Below the pieces are notes generated by a model. It did no database searches. It was not told the origin of the DNA and saw only the letters and a program-made list of their open reading frames with translations. The translations under genes were made by a program, and so were the position numbers. A DNA stretch of 64,000 nt from CADCVT01 sp036389485 (lineage in GTDB: Bacteria; Actinomycetota; Thermoleophilia; Solirubrobacterales; Solirubrobacteraceae): assembly GCA_036389485.1 (NCBI GenBank), contig DASVPR010000009.1:1-64000 (forward strand). The letters run 5' to 3'. Of this stretch, positions 44,117 through 53,651 are shown piece after piece; positions within the stretch are counted from its first letter, which is position 1, and each line of letters starts with the position of its first letter.

Positions 44117-44144
44117 TGCCCAGTCAGGAGAGGATCGTCCGTGG

Positions 44145-45719
<1,575 letters not shown>

Positions 45720-45841
45720 GGGTGACGAGTGGGCCGGCATGCGACTCCGCAGAGGCGCTGAACAAACGAGTGTCCTTGCACCGCACCACGCCGCCTGCGT
45801 AGGATCGCGACGCACTGTTCGCGGCACGGAGGCTGACGGCC

Positions 45842-47329
45842 CTGGGCATCGGGCCCACAGACGAGGAACTCCTGAGCGCGGCGCTGGCCGGCGACCCCGG
45901 CTCGCTCGCTGCCTTCGTCGACCGCCACCTCGACGCTCTGCTCACGTATGCGGATCGGGTGATGGAGGTCGCCGCCGATCCCGCGCCGGCGGTGCAGGAG
46001 GCGTTCGAGGAGTTCTTCGTCGCCACCTGCGAGGAGGGCGGCTCGGTCACCGAGCCGGGACGCCTGCTGTGGCGCGCCGTCCGCGCGGCCGTGCTGAGAC
46101 GCGACGCCGACCCCGCCGCGCCGGACGCCGAGGTCGAGGAGGAGCGGCCGCAGGGGGACGACATCGAGACGATCCTGCGCCGCGCGAACCTCGAGCTCCC
46201 GCGGCGGCAGCGCGAGGTGCTGGCCATCAGCGAGCTCGAGGACTTCTCGTACGAGGTGATCGGGAACGTCACGGACCTGTCGCCGATCGGCGCCGCGCAG
46301 CTGACGTGGCGGGGGCTGCGTCGGCTGCGCGCGCTCGCCCTCCGCGCCGAGGGCAAGGACCCGGACCCGGACGACAGCCTGCAGCTGATGTCGCACGACT
46401 GCGAGTACGCGCTCACGCTGCTGGAGCTGCGCGACCGCGACCCGGACGGGCCGCCGCCGCCCGACCTGCCGGAGTGGCTCGAGCAACGCGGCCTGCCCGC
46501 CGACGTGCAGGAGTGGCTGGACCGGCATGTCGCCGGCTGCTCGACGTGCCCGCGCGGCCGCGCCGCCGTCGACGAGGCCCGCGCGCGCTACCGCCGCTTG
46601 CAGCGCGTCCGCGCGGTCGTGTCCGTGCGGGACAGGATCATCCTCGACGCGGAGAACGCGTTCGGGTCGGTACGCAAGCGCGCCGAGCGCGAGGCGCGGC
46701 GAGCCGAGCGCCGACGCGTCGCCCGGAGGTCGCCGGTGGGCGCGGGAGCGGCGGTCATCGTCCTGCTCGTGCTGAGCGCGCTCGCGACGCACTTCATGCC
46801 GCTCAGCAGCGACGACCGCCCTCCGCGCGAGCGGGCGCTGCTCCCGCTCGACGTGGCGTTCGGTCTGCCGGGCCTCGTGGACGAGCGCGACGGCGGCGAC
46901 CGCACGGACGACGACGACGACGACCGCGACTGCCGGCTCGCCGGCGACTGCCCACGGCCGCGCGAGTGCCCGCCCGACTGCCCGCCACCGACACCGGACT
47001 GCCGACCCGACTGCCCGCCGCCGGGGAACTGCCCGCCGCACTGCCCACCGCCCCCGAAGAAGTGCCCACCGCACTGCCCCCCGCCCAAGTGCCCACCAAC
47101 CTGCCCCCCGCCCAAGTGCCCACCGACCTGCCCGCCGCCGGAGTGCCCGCCGGTCTGCGATCCCGTGACGCCCGCGGCAACCGGACCACCGGGCCTCGGC
47201 GGCGACCTCCCGTCCGGCCGCGGCGGCGGCCCGCCGGGGCACTCGCCCGGCCTGCCGCCGGGCCGCGGCGGCGCGGTGCTGCCCCCGGGGCGCGGCGGCG
47301 TCCCGCCCGGCCGCGCGAAGCGGTCCTAG
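45842..47329 (+). CDS. Membrane-anchored sigma factor-like protein, copy 2, with Cys-Pro-rich tail
   Basis: About 495 residues if it starts at CTG 45842, which has a GGAGG 9 bases upstream; there is no ATG, GTG or TTG between the in-frame TAG and a GTG at 45959. Region 2 is degenerate (AALAGDPGSLAAFVDRHLDA). Region 4 is good (LELPRRQREVLAISELEDFS, YEVIGNVTDLSPIGAAQL). A zinc-finger-like DRHVAGCSTCPRGR (about 228-240) follows. One membrane helix is near 300-318 (AGAAVIVLLVLSALATHF). The outer part is acidic, then has 16 Cys in repeats such as CPPHCPPPKCPPTC (about 364-439). It ends with PPG-rich sequence like copy 1. The two genes look like an ancient tandem duplication. Confidence 0.78.
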   Translation: MGIGPTDEELLSAALAGDPGSLAAFVDRHLDALLTYADRVMEVAADPAPAVQEAFEEFFVATCEEGGSVTEPGRLLWRAVRAAVLRRDADPAAPDAEVEEERPQGDDIETILRRANLELPRRQREVLAISELEDFSYEVIGNVTDLSPIGAAQLTWRGLRRLRALALRAEGKDPDPDDSLQLMSHDCEYALTLLELRDRDPDGPPPPDLPEWLEQRGLPADVQEWLDRHVAGCSTCPRGRAAVDEARARYRRLQRVRAVVSVRDRIILDAENAFGSVRKRAEREARRAERRRVARRSPVGAGAAVIVLLVLSALATHFMPLSSDDRPPRERALLPLDVAFGLPGLVDERDGGDRTDDDDDDRDCRLAGDCPRPRECPPDCPPPTPDCRPDCPPPGNCPPHCPPPPKKCPPHCPPPKCPPTCPPPKCPPTCPPPECPPVCDPVTPAATGPPGLGGDLPSGRGGGPPGHSPGLPPGRGGAVLPPGRGGVPPGRAKRS

Positions 47330-47338
47330 CACGGCGAA

Positions 47339-47359
47339 GGCCGCCCACGACGGGCGGCC
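47339..47359. terminator. Bidirectional stem-loop between convergent genes
   Basis: GGCCGCCC-ACGAC-GGGCGGCC, a perfect 8-bp stem with a 5-base loop, lies between the stop of the second sigma-like gene (47329) and the stop of the acyl-CoA dehydrogenase (47389). The T-tract is poor, which is common in GC-rich actinobacterial terminators. Confidence 0.6.
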
Positions 47360-47388
47360 TCCGAACGACGACGGGGAACCGCGCGCGG

Positions 47389-48561
47389 CTACGCGTGCGC
47401 GGCCGTGGGCGCCTCGGCGCGCCGCGGCAGCAGCGTCTCGCGCGCGATGACGAGCCGCTGGATCTGCGACGTGCCCTCGTAGAGCTGCATGATCTTCGCG
47501 TCGCGCATCAGCTTCTCGACGGGGTACTCCTTGATGAACCCGTAGCCGCCGTAGATCTGCACGGCGTCGGTCGTGATCTCCATCGCGGAGTCGGCGGCGA
47601 AGCGCTTCGCGTGCGAGGACTCGAGCGTGTTGCGCTTCCCCTGATCCAGCAGCGTCGCGGCGTTCCACGTCATCAGGCGCGCGGCGTGGAGCTTGGTCGC
47701 CATGTCGGCGATCATGAACTGGATCGCCTGGTGCATGGCGATCGGGACGCCGAACTGGACGCGCTCCTTGGAGTACTGCGTCGCGAACTCGAACGCGGCG
47801 CGCGCGATCCCGATCGCCATCGCCGCGACGCCCGGCCGCGTGAAGTCGAGCGTCTGCATCGCGACCTTGAAGCCGTGGTTCTCCTCGCCGAGCAGGTTCT
47901 CGGCCGGGACCTCGGTCTCGTTGAACGTGACGGTCGCCGTGTTCGACGCCCGCTGCCCCATCTTGCCCTCCTTCTTGTCGATCACGACCGTGTCGTCGCG
48001 ATCGACCACGAACGCGGAGATGCCGCGGTGGCCGGCCTCGGGGTCGGTCTTGGCGTAGACCGTGTACCAGTCGGCGTACTGGCCGTTGGTGATGAAGCAC
48101 TTCTGGCCGGTGATGACGTACTTGTCGCCCTTCCGGACGGCCTTCGTGCGCATGCTCGACACGTCGGACCCGGCGCCCGGCTCGGTCAGGCAGAACGAGG
48201 CGAGCTTCGGCTCCTCCATCAGCATGCCGAGGTACTTCCTCTTCGTCTCGTCCGACCCCGCGATGGTGACGGGCGCGCTGGCCAGGCCGTTCGCGCCGAG
48301 CGAGGTCTGGATGCCGGAGCAGCCCCAGGACAGCTCCTCCTCGATGAGCGCGCCGTCCATGTGCGACAGGCCGGGCCCGCCGTACTCCTCGGGCACATGG
48401 GTGTTCATCAGGCCGAGCTCCCAGGCCTTGTCGATGATCTCCTGGGGCCAGGTGCCGTCGCGGTCGTACTCCCACGCGACGGGACGGATCTCTTTCTCGG
48501 CGAAATCGTGCGCGAGGTCGCGCAGGTTCTTCTGCTCGTCGGTGAGCGTGAAGTCGACCAT
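47389..48561 (-). CDS. Acyl-CoA dehydrogenase
   Basis: A 390-residue enzyme of normal family length. It opens MVDFTLTDEQKNLRDLAHDF. Signatures are CLTEPGAGSDVSSMRTKAV, QIYGGYGFIKEYPVEKLMRD and QLYEGTSQIQRLVIARETL, the last with the catalytic Glu. Short-chain or branched acyl-CoA is the likely substrate from overall pattern, but not certain. The ATG (48561) is preceded by AGGAGA at a spacing of about 12-13. A perfect 18-bp palindrome lies 37 bases upstream and probably regulates it. Confidence 0.94.
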   Translation of the reverse strand: MVDFTLTDEQKNLRDLAHDFAEKEIRPVAWEYDRDGTWPQEIIDKAWELGLMNTHVPEEYGGPGLSHMDGALIEEELSWGCSGIQTSLGANGLASAPVTIAGSDETKRKYLGMLMEEPKLASFCLTEPGAGSDVSSMRTKAVRKGDKYVITGQKCFITNGQYADWYTVYAKTDPEAGHRGISAFVVDRDDTVVIDKKEGKMGQRASNTATVTFNETEVPAENLLGEENHGFKVAMQTLDFTRPGVAAMAIGIARAAFEFATQYSKERVQFGVPIAMHQAIQFMIADMATKLHAARLMTWNAATLLDQGKRNTLESSHAKRFAADSAMEITTDAVQIYGGYGFIKEYPVEKLMRDAKIMQLYEGTSQIQRLVIARETLLPRRAEAPTAAHA

Positions 48562-48597
48562 GGTGAAGGGGTTGTCTCCTGTGGCGGCGGCCAGTCG

Positions 48598-48615
48598 GTT
48601 GACTGGCCAGTCAAC
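48598..48615. promoter_or_regulatory. Perfect 18-bp palindrome GTTGACTGGCCAGTCAAC
   Basis: A perfect two-fold palindrome in the 99-base gap between the acyl-CoA dehydrogenase and the divergent small membrane protein. Its look (TTGACTnnnnAGTCAA core) fits TetR-family operators that control fatty-acid genes. A direct CCAGTC repeat lies just beside it. No TetR gene was seen in this window. Confidence 0.7.
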
Positions 48616-48660
48616 TTTGCTCCAGGGAGGGTACTGCGACCCCCTTCCGGACGGTTCACA

Positions 48661-49092
48661 ATGCTCTGGATGGAGGAGGCGTTCGGCACCGTCCTGCTGC
48701 TCGTCGTGATCGTCGCGACGATCGCCGCGGTGGTCAGCATGCGGGGCGGGCGCTACGACCACGTCGGCCGCGGCGGGCTGTTCGAGGACGACAACCAGAT
48801 GCGGCGCGATCCCCCGCCCGCGATCGCCGCCGCCGAGCGCGACGACGAGATCCGCCAGATGCTGACCGCCCGCAACGCCCGCCGCGAGGCCCGCGGCCAG
48901 GCGCCGCTGAACGTCGAGGACGAGCTGCACCGGCTGACCCGCACCGCGGCCCCCGCCCACGCCGATCCCGCGCTGGAGGCCGAGGTCCGCCAGCTTGTCA
49001 TCGCCCGCAACGAGCGCCGGCAGCGGGCCGGGAAGGCGCCGCTCGACGTCGAGGCCGAAGTCCAGAGGCAGCTTCGCGAGCTGATGGGGTAG
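48661..49092 (+). CDS. Single-pass membrane protein with two related 30-residue repeats
   Basis: A 143-residue protein with one N-terminal membrane helix (GTVLLLVVIVATIAAVVSM). Two homologous cytoplasmic repeats follow: IRQMLTARNARREARGQAPL NVEDELHRL (about 73-101) and VRQLVIARNERRQRAGKAPL DVEAEVQRQL (about 110-139). The repeated ARNxRRxxxGxAPLxVExE pattern may be a small helical binding unit. It may start at either of two ATGs (48661 or 48670). Function is unknown; the next gene follows after 10 bases. Confidence 0.75.
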   Translation: MLWMEEAFGTVLLLVVIVATIAAVVSMRGGRYDHVGRGGLFEDDNQMRRDPPPAIAAAERDDEIRQMLTARNARREARGQAPLNVEDELHRLTRTAAPAHADPALEAEVRQLVIARNERRQRAGKAPLDVEAEVQRQLRELMG

Positions 49093-49102
49093 AACGCCGC
49101 GC

Positions 49103-49408
49103 ATGGCCGATCCGAGAACGTTCGAGCTCGATGAGCTCGTCACCCGCCCCGGGACCTACTTCAACCCCCAGACCGACGTCCTGATCGTCGTCGACGACAG
49201 CCCCGACGTCGACACCGAGATCTTCAACATGGAGGAGATCGAGGGCGCGGACTGGGTGCTGATCGCCGACGACTCCCCGATCGACGAGGCGCGCCGCGAC
49301 CACCTGATCGAGCGCTTCCAGGTCACCCAGCGCCCGAGCCCGGACTCCTACGACGAGGACGTCGAGGACGAGGTCGAGGAGCTCGAGCCCGATCCGGACC
49401 CCGAGTGA
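49103..49408 (+). CDS. Small acidic protein of unknown function
   Basis: A 101-residue, strongly acidic protein with a compact N-terminal alpha/beta part (DVLIVVDDSPDVDTEIFNME, then DWVLIADDSPIDEARRDHLI). The disordered Asp/Glu tail is EDEVEELEPDPDPE. The stop lies 60 bases inside the TerC gene on the other strand. No family is recognised. Its position after the repeat protein gene suggests the same transcript. Confidence 0.65.
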   Translation: MADPRTFELDELVTRPGTYFNPQTDVLIVVDDSPDVDTEIFNMEEIEGADWVLIADDSPIDEARRDHLIERFQVTQRPSPDSYDEDVEDEVEELEPDPDPE

Positions 49409-50316
49409 CGCAGCTCCCGCCGGTCGGCCGCGACTGACGCCGCCATCCCGAGCGCGAACGCCGCGAGCACGATGAGCAGGCTCGTGACCGGCCCGATGTG
49501 CAGCCACTCCTCGACGAGGAGCTTCACGCCGACGAGGGCGAGCACAGCCGCGATCGTCTCGTCGAGGTAGCGGAACCGCGCGATCAGGCCCTCCACCAGC
49601 ACGAACAGCGCGCGCAGCCCGAGCAGCGCGAAGACGTTGCCCATCCAGATCACGAACTGGTCGCGCGTGATCCCGAACGCGGCCGGGATCGAGTCGATCG
49701 CGAACGCGATGTCGGCGGCGACGACCGCGACCAGGCAGAGGAACAGCGGCGTGGTGTACGTGCGGTGCTCCTCGCGCACGAACCACGCGTTGCCGCGATA
49801 GCCGGCGGTGACGGGGAACACGCGGCGCACGAGCCGGACGACGAGGTTGCGGTCCGGGTCGATGTTCTCGCTCACCCCGCGCCAGATCCGGTAGGCGAGC
49901 AGGATCAGCAGCGCGCCGAGCACGTAGAGCACGAACTCGAACTCCTCGATCAGCGCGACGCCGCCGAGGATGGCCAGGCCGCGCAGCACGAGCGCGAAGA
50001 CGATGCCGAAGAACAGCATCCGGGCGCGCAGCTCCACCGGCGTCCCGAAGTACGCGAACAGCAGCAGGAAGACGAAGAGGTTGTCGAGCGAGAGCGAGCG
50101 CTCGATGAGGTAGACGGTCGTGTACTCGATCGCCCGCTCGGGCCCCTCGAGCGCGAGCAGCACGACCGCGGCGAGCAGCGAGACGACCAGCCACCCGAGG
50201 CTCCACAGCGCGCCCTCGCGGATCGACGGGTCGCGGCCGCGCGCGAAGAAGTGCAGGTCGAGCCAGAGGAACAGGAGCAGGACGGCGACCAGCGCCACCC
50301 ACGGCAGCACGTCCAT
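49348..50316 (-). CDS. TerC family membrane protein
   Basis: A 322-residue integral membrane protein of the TerC/Alx group, connected with tellurite resistance, Mn2+ export or secreted-protein metalation in other bacteria. Motifs: EYTTVYLIERSLSLDNLFVF in helix 3, LRGLAILGGVALIEEFEFVL, and ADIAFAIDSIPAAFGITRDQ, which contains the conserved Asp. About nine membrane helices. The Ser/Gly-rich C-terminus (GSGSSSSTSSSTSSS) is the antisense of the acidic protein at 49103 and probably not functional. TAATG overlap with the CAX gene upstream. Confidence 0.88.
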   Translation of the reverse strand: MDVLPWVALVAVLLLFLWLDLHFFARGRDPSIREGALWSLGWLVVSLLAAVVLLALEGPERAIEYTTVYLIERSLSLDNLFVFLLLFAYFGTPVELRARMLFFGIVFALVLRGLAILGGVALIEEFEFVLYVLGALLILLAYRIWRGVSENIDPDRNLVVRLVRRVFPVTAGYRGNAWFVREEHRTYTTPLFLCLVAVVAADIAFAIDSIPAAFGITRDQFVIWMGNVFALLGLRALFVLVEGLIARFRYLDETIAAVLALVGVKLLVEEWLHIGPVTSLLIVLAAFALGMAASVAADRRELRHSGSGSGSSSSTSSSTSSS

Positions 50317-51440
50317 TACGCGTAGTAGAAGACGACGCCCAAGAGGGCATATAGGGCTAGCAGCTGCAGCCCCTCGAACCACGTCGACTCGCCCTCGTTC
50401 ACGACGAAGTTCGCCACGAGGATCGCGAGCAGGACGGCCACCAGCTCGTAGCCGTTGAAGACGAGGGCCATCGGGTGGTCGCCGATCCCCGGGAGGAACG
50501 AGACGAGGACGAGCACCGGCGCGACGAACAGGGCGATCTGCGCGCTCGAGCCGATCGCGATGTTGACCGCCAGGTCCATCTTGTCCTTCGCCGCGAAGTA
50601 GATCGCCACCCAGTGCTCGGCCGCGTTGCCCACGATCGCGACCACGATCAGGCCGACGAAGAACTCGCTGATCCCGATGTCCTTCGACGCCTCGGTGATC
50701 GAGCCGACGAGGATCTCGGACATCACGCCCACGGCGACGCCCGCGATCGCCAGCATCAGGACCGACCGCTTGATCGGCCACGCCCCGCCGACGTGGTCGT
50801 CCTCGCCGTGCTCGGGGTTGAACAGCGACCGGTGGGTGCGCAGGCTGAAGAGCAGGCCGGCGGCGTACGTGAACAGCAGGATGCACGCGACGACGAACGA
50901 CATCGTCTCGATGGTGTTGCGGTAGTTGACCTCCTCCTCGCCGACCCTCGGCAGCCGCCCGCCGTCGATCAGCTCGAAGATCGCGGGCAGCACGAGCGCC
51001 GCCGCGGCGAGCAGCAGCATCAGCACCTGCACGTTCGCCGCCGTGCGGTCGAAGAACTGCCGCTCGCGCTTGGCGCCGCCGACGACCATCGCGGCGCCCA
51101 TGACGAGCAGGATGTTCCCGAGGATCGAGCCGATCACCGACGCCTTGACGACCTCCTGCAGCCCCTCGTTCAGCGCGAAGAACGCGATGACGAGCTCGGG
51201 GAAGTTGCCGAACGTGACGTTCAAGAAGCCGCCGATGCCGGGCCCGGTGCGGGTGGCGAGCTCCTCCGTCGAGCGCCCCATGAGCGCGGCGGTGGGGATC
51301 ACGCCCAGCGCGGCGGCCGCGAAGATCAGCGTGTGCTCCTCCTTGGCGCCGATCTCGAGCGCGATCGCCATCGGGATGAACGGGACGAGCAGGTACGGCC
51401 AGCCGGAGCCGCTGAAGAAGAACCTGCGAAGTCGGCGCAC
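50316..51440 (-). CDS. Calcium/proton antiporter, CAX family
   Basis: A 374-residue Ca2+:H+ exchanger with about eleven helices. Both alpha-repeats are clear: GGFLNVTFGNFPELVIAFFA (c-1 region) and FFVGLIVVAIVGNAAEHWVA (c-2 region), each with the conserved Asn/Glu. KASVIGSILGNILLVMGAAM follows c-1, and NIAIGSSAQIALFVAPVLVL follows c-2. The acidic loop HGEDDHVGG separates the halves. It pairs with TerC in a two-gene operon, suggesting divalent metal or calcium homeostasis. Start ATG at 51440. Confidence 0.92.
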   Translation of the reverse strand: MRRLRRFFFSGSGWPYLLVPFIPMAIALEIGAKEEHTLIFAAAALGVIPTAALMGRSTEELATRTGPGIGGFLNVTFGNFPELVIAFFALNEGLQEVVKASVIGSILGNILLVMGAAMVVGGAKRERQFFDRTAANVQVLMLLLAAAALVLPAIFELIDGGRLPRVGEEEVNYRNTIETMSFVVACILLFTYAAGLLFSLRTHRSLFNPEHGEDDHVGGAWPIKRSVLMLAIAGVAVGVMSEILVGSITEASKDIGISEFFVGLIVVAIVGNAAEHWVAIYFAAKDKMDLAVNIAIGSSAQIALFVAPVLVLVSFLPGIGDHPMALVFNGYELVAVLLAILVANFVVNEGESTWFEGLQLLALYALLGVVFYYA

Positions 51441-51454
51441 GGCGGCGAAGTGAA

Positions 51455-52585
51455 TCAGGCGGAGCGCACGAGCTGCCGCGCGGGATCGATCCGCCAGCGC
51501 TCGGCGACCGCCGCGAGCTCGGGATCGAGCGGCCAGGCGTCGGCGCGCGGCTCGCCCTCGAACTGCGGCGAGGCGCCCTTGAGCGCCATGCAGCCCGTGT
51601 TGTCGCCGATGCGGCGGATCTCCGCGACCTCGTCATCGGTCAGCACGACCTCCTCGGACACGCCCGCCAGCTCGTTGCGCTTGGCCTCGATCGGCTTGGC
51701 GCGCGCGGGCTCCTCGATGAGCGTGGGGACGACGCACTGCACCGGGTCGTGGGCCAGGTTCCACTGGCAGGCGAGCTGCAGCATCGTCAGCCCGTGCCGC
51801 TCCGCGATGGTGCGCATCGCGTCGAGCTTCTCGCGCCCCGCCTCGATCCAGCCCGCCGGGCGGAACGTCCGGTGGTCGCGCTCGACGAACTCGTGGCCCG
51901 GCACGACGTCGTCGTGGAAGAGCCCGCCGTAGTCGACGACGCGCGTGATGACGCGGACGCCGTGCCGCGCGGCCGCGTCGAGCGCCAGCTCGCCCGGCCA
52001 CGGCTCGAGCGGGTTGAGGATCAGCATCGCCCAGTCGATCGCGTCGCCGAAGCGCTCGAAGCAGTCGATGACGTCGAGCGTGAAGCCGTTCGCCGGCCCG
52101 GGCGCGACCCCCAGCGCGCCGGCCAGCCCGGCGTCGCGCAGCGCGGCCATCCCCTGCCACACCGCCTCGCTCGTGTAGCCCGTCCGGTCCGGGTTGTGCA
52201 GGAGCAGCAGGTCGAAGCGGTCGGCGCCGAGCCGCTCCAGGCTGCGCTCGGCGGCCATCCGCAGGTAGCCCGCGTACTCCGACGGCCCGCGCAGCCGCGG
52301 GTCGGTGAAGCGCGGGAAGCCCTTCGCGCCCTCGCGCTCGCCTTCGTAGAAGTCGTGGCCGACCGCGCCGACGAGCGAGTACGCGTCGCGGTCGAGCCCG
52401 GCCAGCGCCCGGCCGAGCAGGCGGTCGGCCTCGCCCGCGCCGTACGCGTCGGCGGTGATCACGGTCCGGATGCGCTCGTCGGGGCGCAGCAGCGCGGCGA
52501 GCCGATCGTCGTCGAGCGGCACGCCGAAGTGCATGAACCGGCCGCCGCTCCACGTCCCGAGGGCCGTCTGGGTGGGCGCCGGCAT
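51455..52585 (-). CDS. Aldo/keto reductase family protein
   Basis: A 376-residue protein of the AKR fold. Recognisable parts are DAYGAGEADRLLGRALAGLD with the Asp and Tyr, RFDLLLLHNPDRTGYTSEAV with the catalytic His region, and LACQWNLAHDPVQCVVPTLI near the NADPH site. The usual catalytic Lys strand (vsTKvG) reads SLVGAVGHDFYEG here, so the Lys seems to be absent. An extended C-terminus follows. The ATG at 52585 shares one base with the lipoprotein stop. Substrate is unknown. Confidence 0.82.
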   Translation of the reverse strand: MPAPTQTALGTWSGGRFMHFGVPLDDDRLAALLRPDERIRTVITADAYGAGEADRLLGRALAGLDRDAYSLVGAVGHDFYEGEREGAKGFPRFTDPRLRGPSEYAGYLRMAAERSLERLGADRFDLLLLHNPDRTGYTSEAVWQGMAALRDAGLAGALGVAPGPANGFTLDVIDCFERFGDAIDWAMLILNPLEPWPGELALDAAARHGVRVITRVVDYGGLFHDDVVPGHEFVERDHRTFRPAGWIEAGREKLDAMRTIAERHGLTMLQLACQWNLAHDPVQCVVPTLIEEPARAKPIEAKRNELAGVSEEVVLTDDEVAEIRRIGDNTGCMALKGASPQFEGEPRADAWPLDPELAAVAERWRIDPARQLVRSA

Positions 52586-53622
52586 CAGCCGCTCTGGGAG
52601 AGGCCGGCGCACTCCTGCAGCTTGGAGATGTCCGCCCCCGCCTCCTGGACGCACTTCTCGTACGGCGAGCCGGGCTCGCCGGTCGGCGGCGCCCCCGAGT
52701 CGCTGCTCTCGCCGCTCTGCGTCGCGCCGCCGAGCGTCGCGAGCAGGTCCTCGAACGGCTTGGCGTTCGCGGGCGCCTCGATGCGCACGTCCTCGTTGAT
52801 GCCGCCGAGCCCGAGCTGGAAGCGCAGCGTGCCGCCGGTCAGCCCGTTCGCCTGTTGCCGGGCCTGCTCGGGGACGTCGAACTCGAGCTCGACCACCAGC
52901 CGGCGCAGGATCTTGTCGTCCTCGCCCGTCCACAGGTCCAGCTTCGCGTCCTTGATCGCGTCGCTGATCTGTTTGCGCTCCTCCGCGGTCAGCTCGCGCG
53001 CCTGCTCCGCCGCGCCCTCGATGTTCTCCGCGCGGCCGAGGATGCGGTTGACGTCCTCCAGCAGCCGCGGCACGTCGATGCCGGAGCGGATGTGCAGCGA
53101 CTCGGCGCCCCCGACGTCCTCCTTGCCCTCGTACTGCGGGTCGGTCAGCCAGCGGCGCGGGTCGATGCCCAGCGTCTTGAAGCTGATGCCCTTGTCGTCG
53201 CCCTGGCTCTTCTTCGCCTCCTCGGCGTAGCCGTCCCTGAACTGCTTGAACAGCTCGTCCGAGAGCACGTACGACTGGCCCTGGAAGCTGAGGAAGCCCT
53301 TGTCCTCGGTGGCCGTGGCCCCCGCGCGGATGCTCTGCCCGCCGGCGTCGAGCGTCGCCTCCAGGGCGAAGCGCGGCAGCTGGTCGGCGCCCGAGGACGC
53401 GAACGGGCCGGCGAGCCGCACCCGGACCGGGCCCTGGAGCGAGGCCAGCCCGCGGGCGTCGAGGCGCAGGTCGAGGTCCAGCCGGCCGCTCTTGATGTCC
53501 TTGTCGGCGCCGAACGTCTCCTGCAGGACCTTGTCCACGTCGACGTCGTCGTCGCCTCCGCAGGCGGCGACGCCGGGGACGAGCAGGAGCAGGGCGAGCA
53601 GGAGCAGAGGCCAGCGGCGCAT
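52585..53622 (-). CDS. Secreted lipoprotein of unknown function
   Basis: A 345-residue lipoprotein. The signal peptide ends in the lipobox GVAAC (Cys21), then an acidic linker GGDDDVDVDK. The mature part has alternating strands such as SGRLDLDLRLDA, RFALEATLDAG and RLVVELEFDVPEQ, resembling the LppX/LprG-type lipoprotein fold that carries lipids, but the match is by pattern only. Two further Cys near the C-terminus (EKCVQ, LQECAG) may pair. It is 29 bases from the divergent ArsA-like gene and is translated together with the reductase gene. Confidence 0.8.
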   Translation of the reverse strand: MRRWPLLLLALLLLVPGVAACGGDDDVDVDKVLQETFGADKDIKSGRLDLDLRLDARGLASLQGPVRVRLAGPFASSGADQLPRFALEATLDAGGQSIRAGATATEDKGFLSFQGQSYVLSDELFKQFRDGYAEEAKKSQGDDKGISFKTLGIDPRRWLTDPQYEGKEDVGGAESLHIRSGIDVPRLLEDVNRILGRAENIEGAAEQARELTAEERKQISDAIKDAKLDLWTGEDDKILRRLVVELEFDVPEQARQQANGLTGGTLRFQLGLGGINEDVRIEAPANAKPFEDLLATLGGATQSGESSDSGAPPTGEPGSPYEKCVQEAGADISKLQECAGLSQSG

Positions 53623-53651
53623 GGCCGCCCAGCGTACACTCGCGCAGCTGG

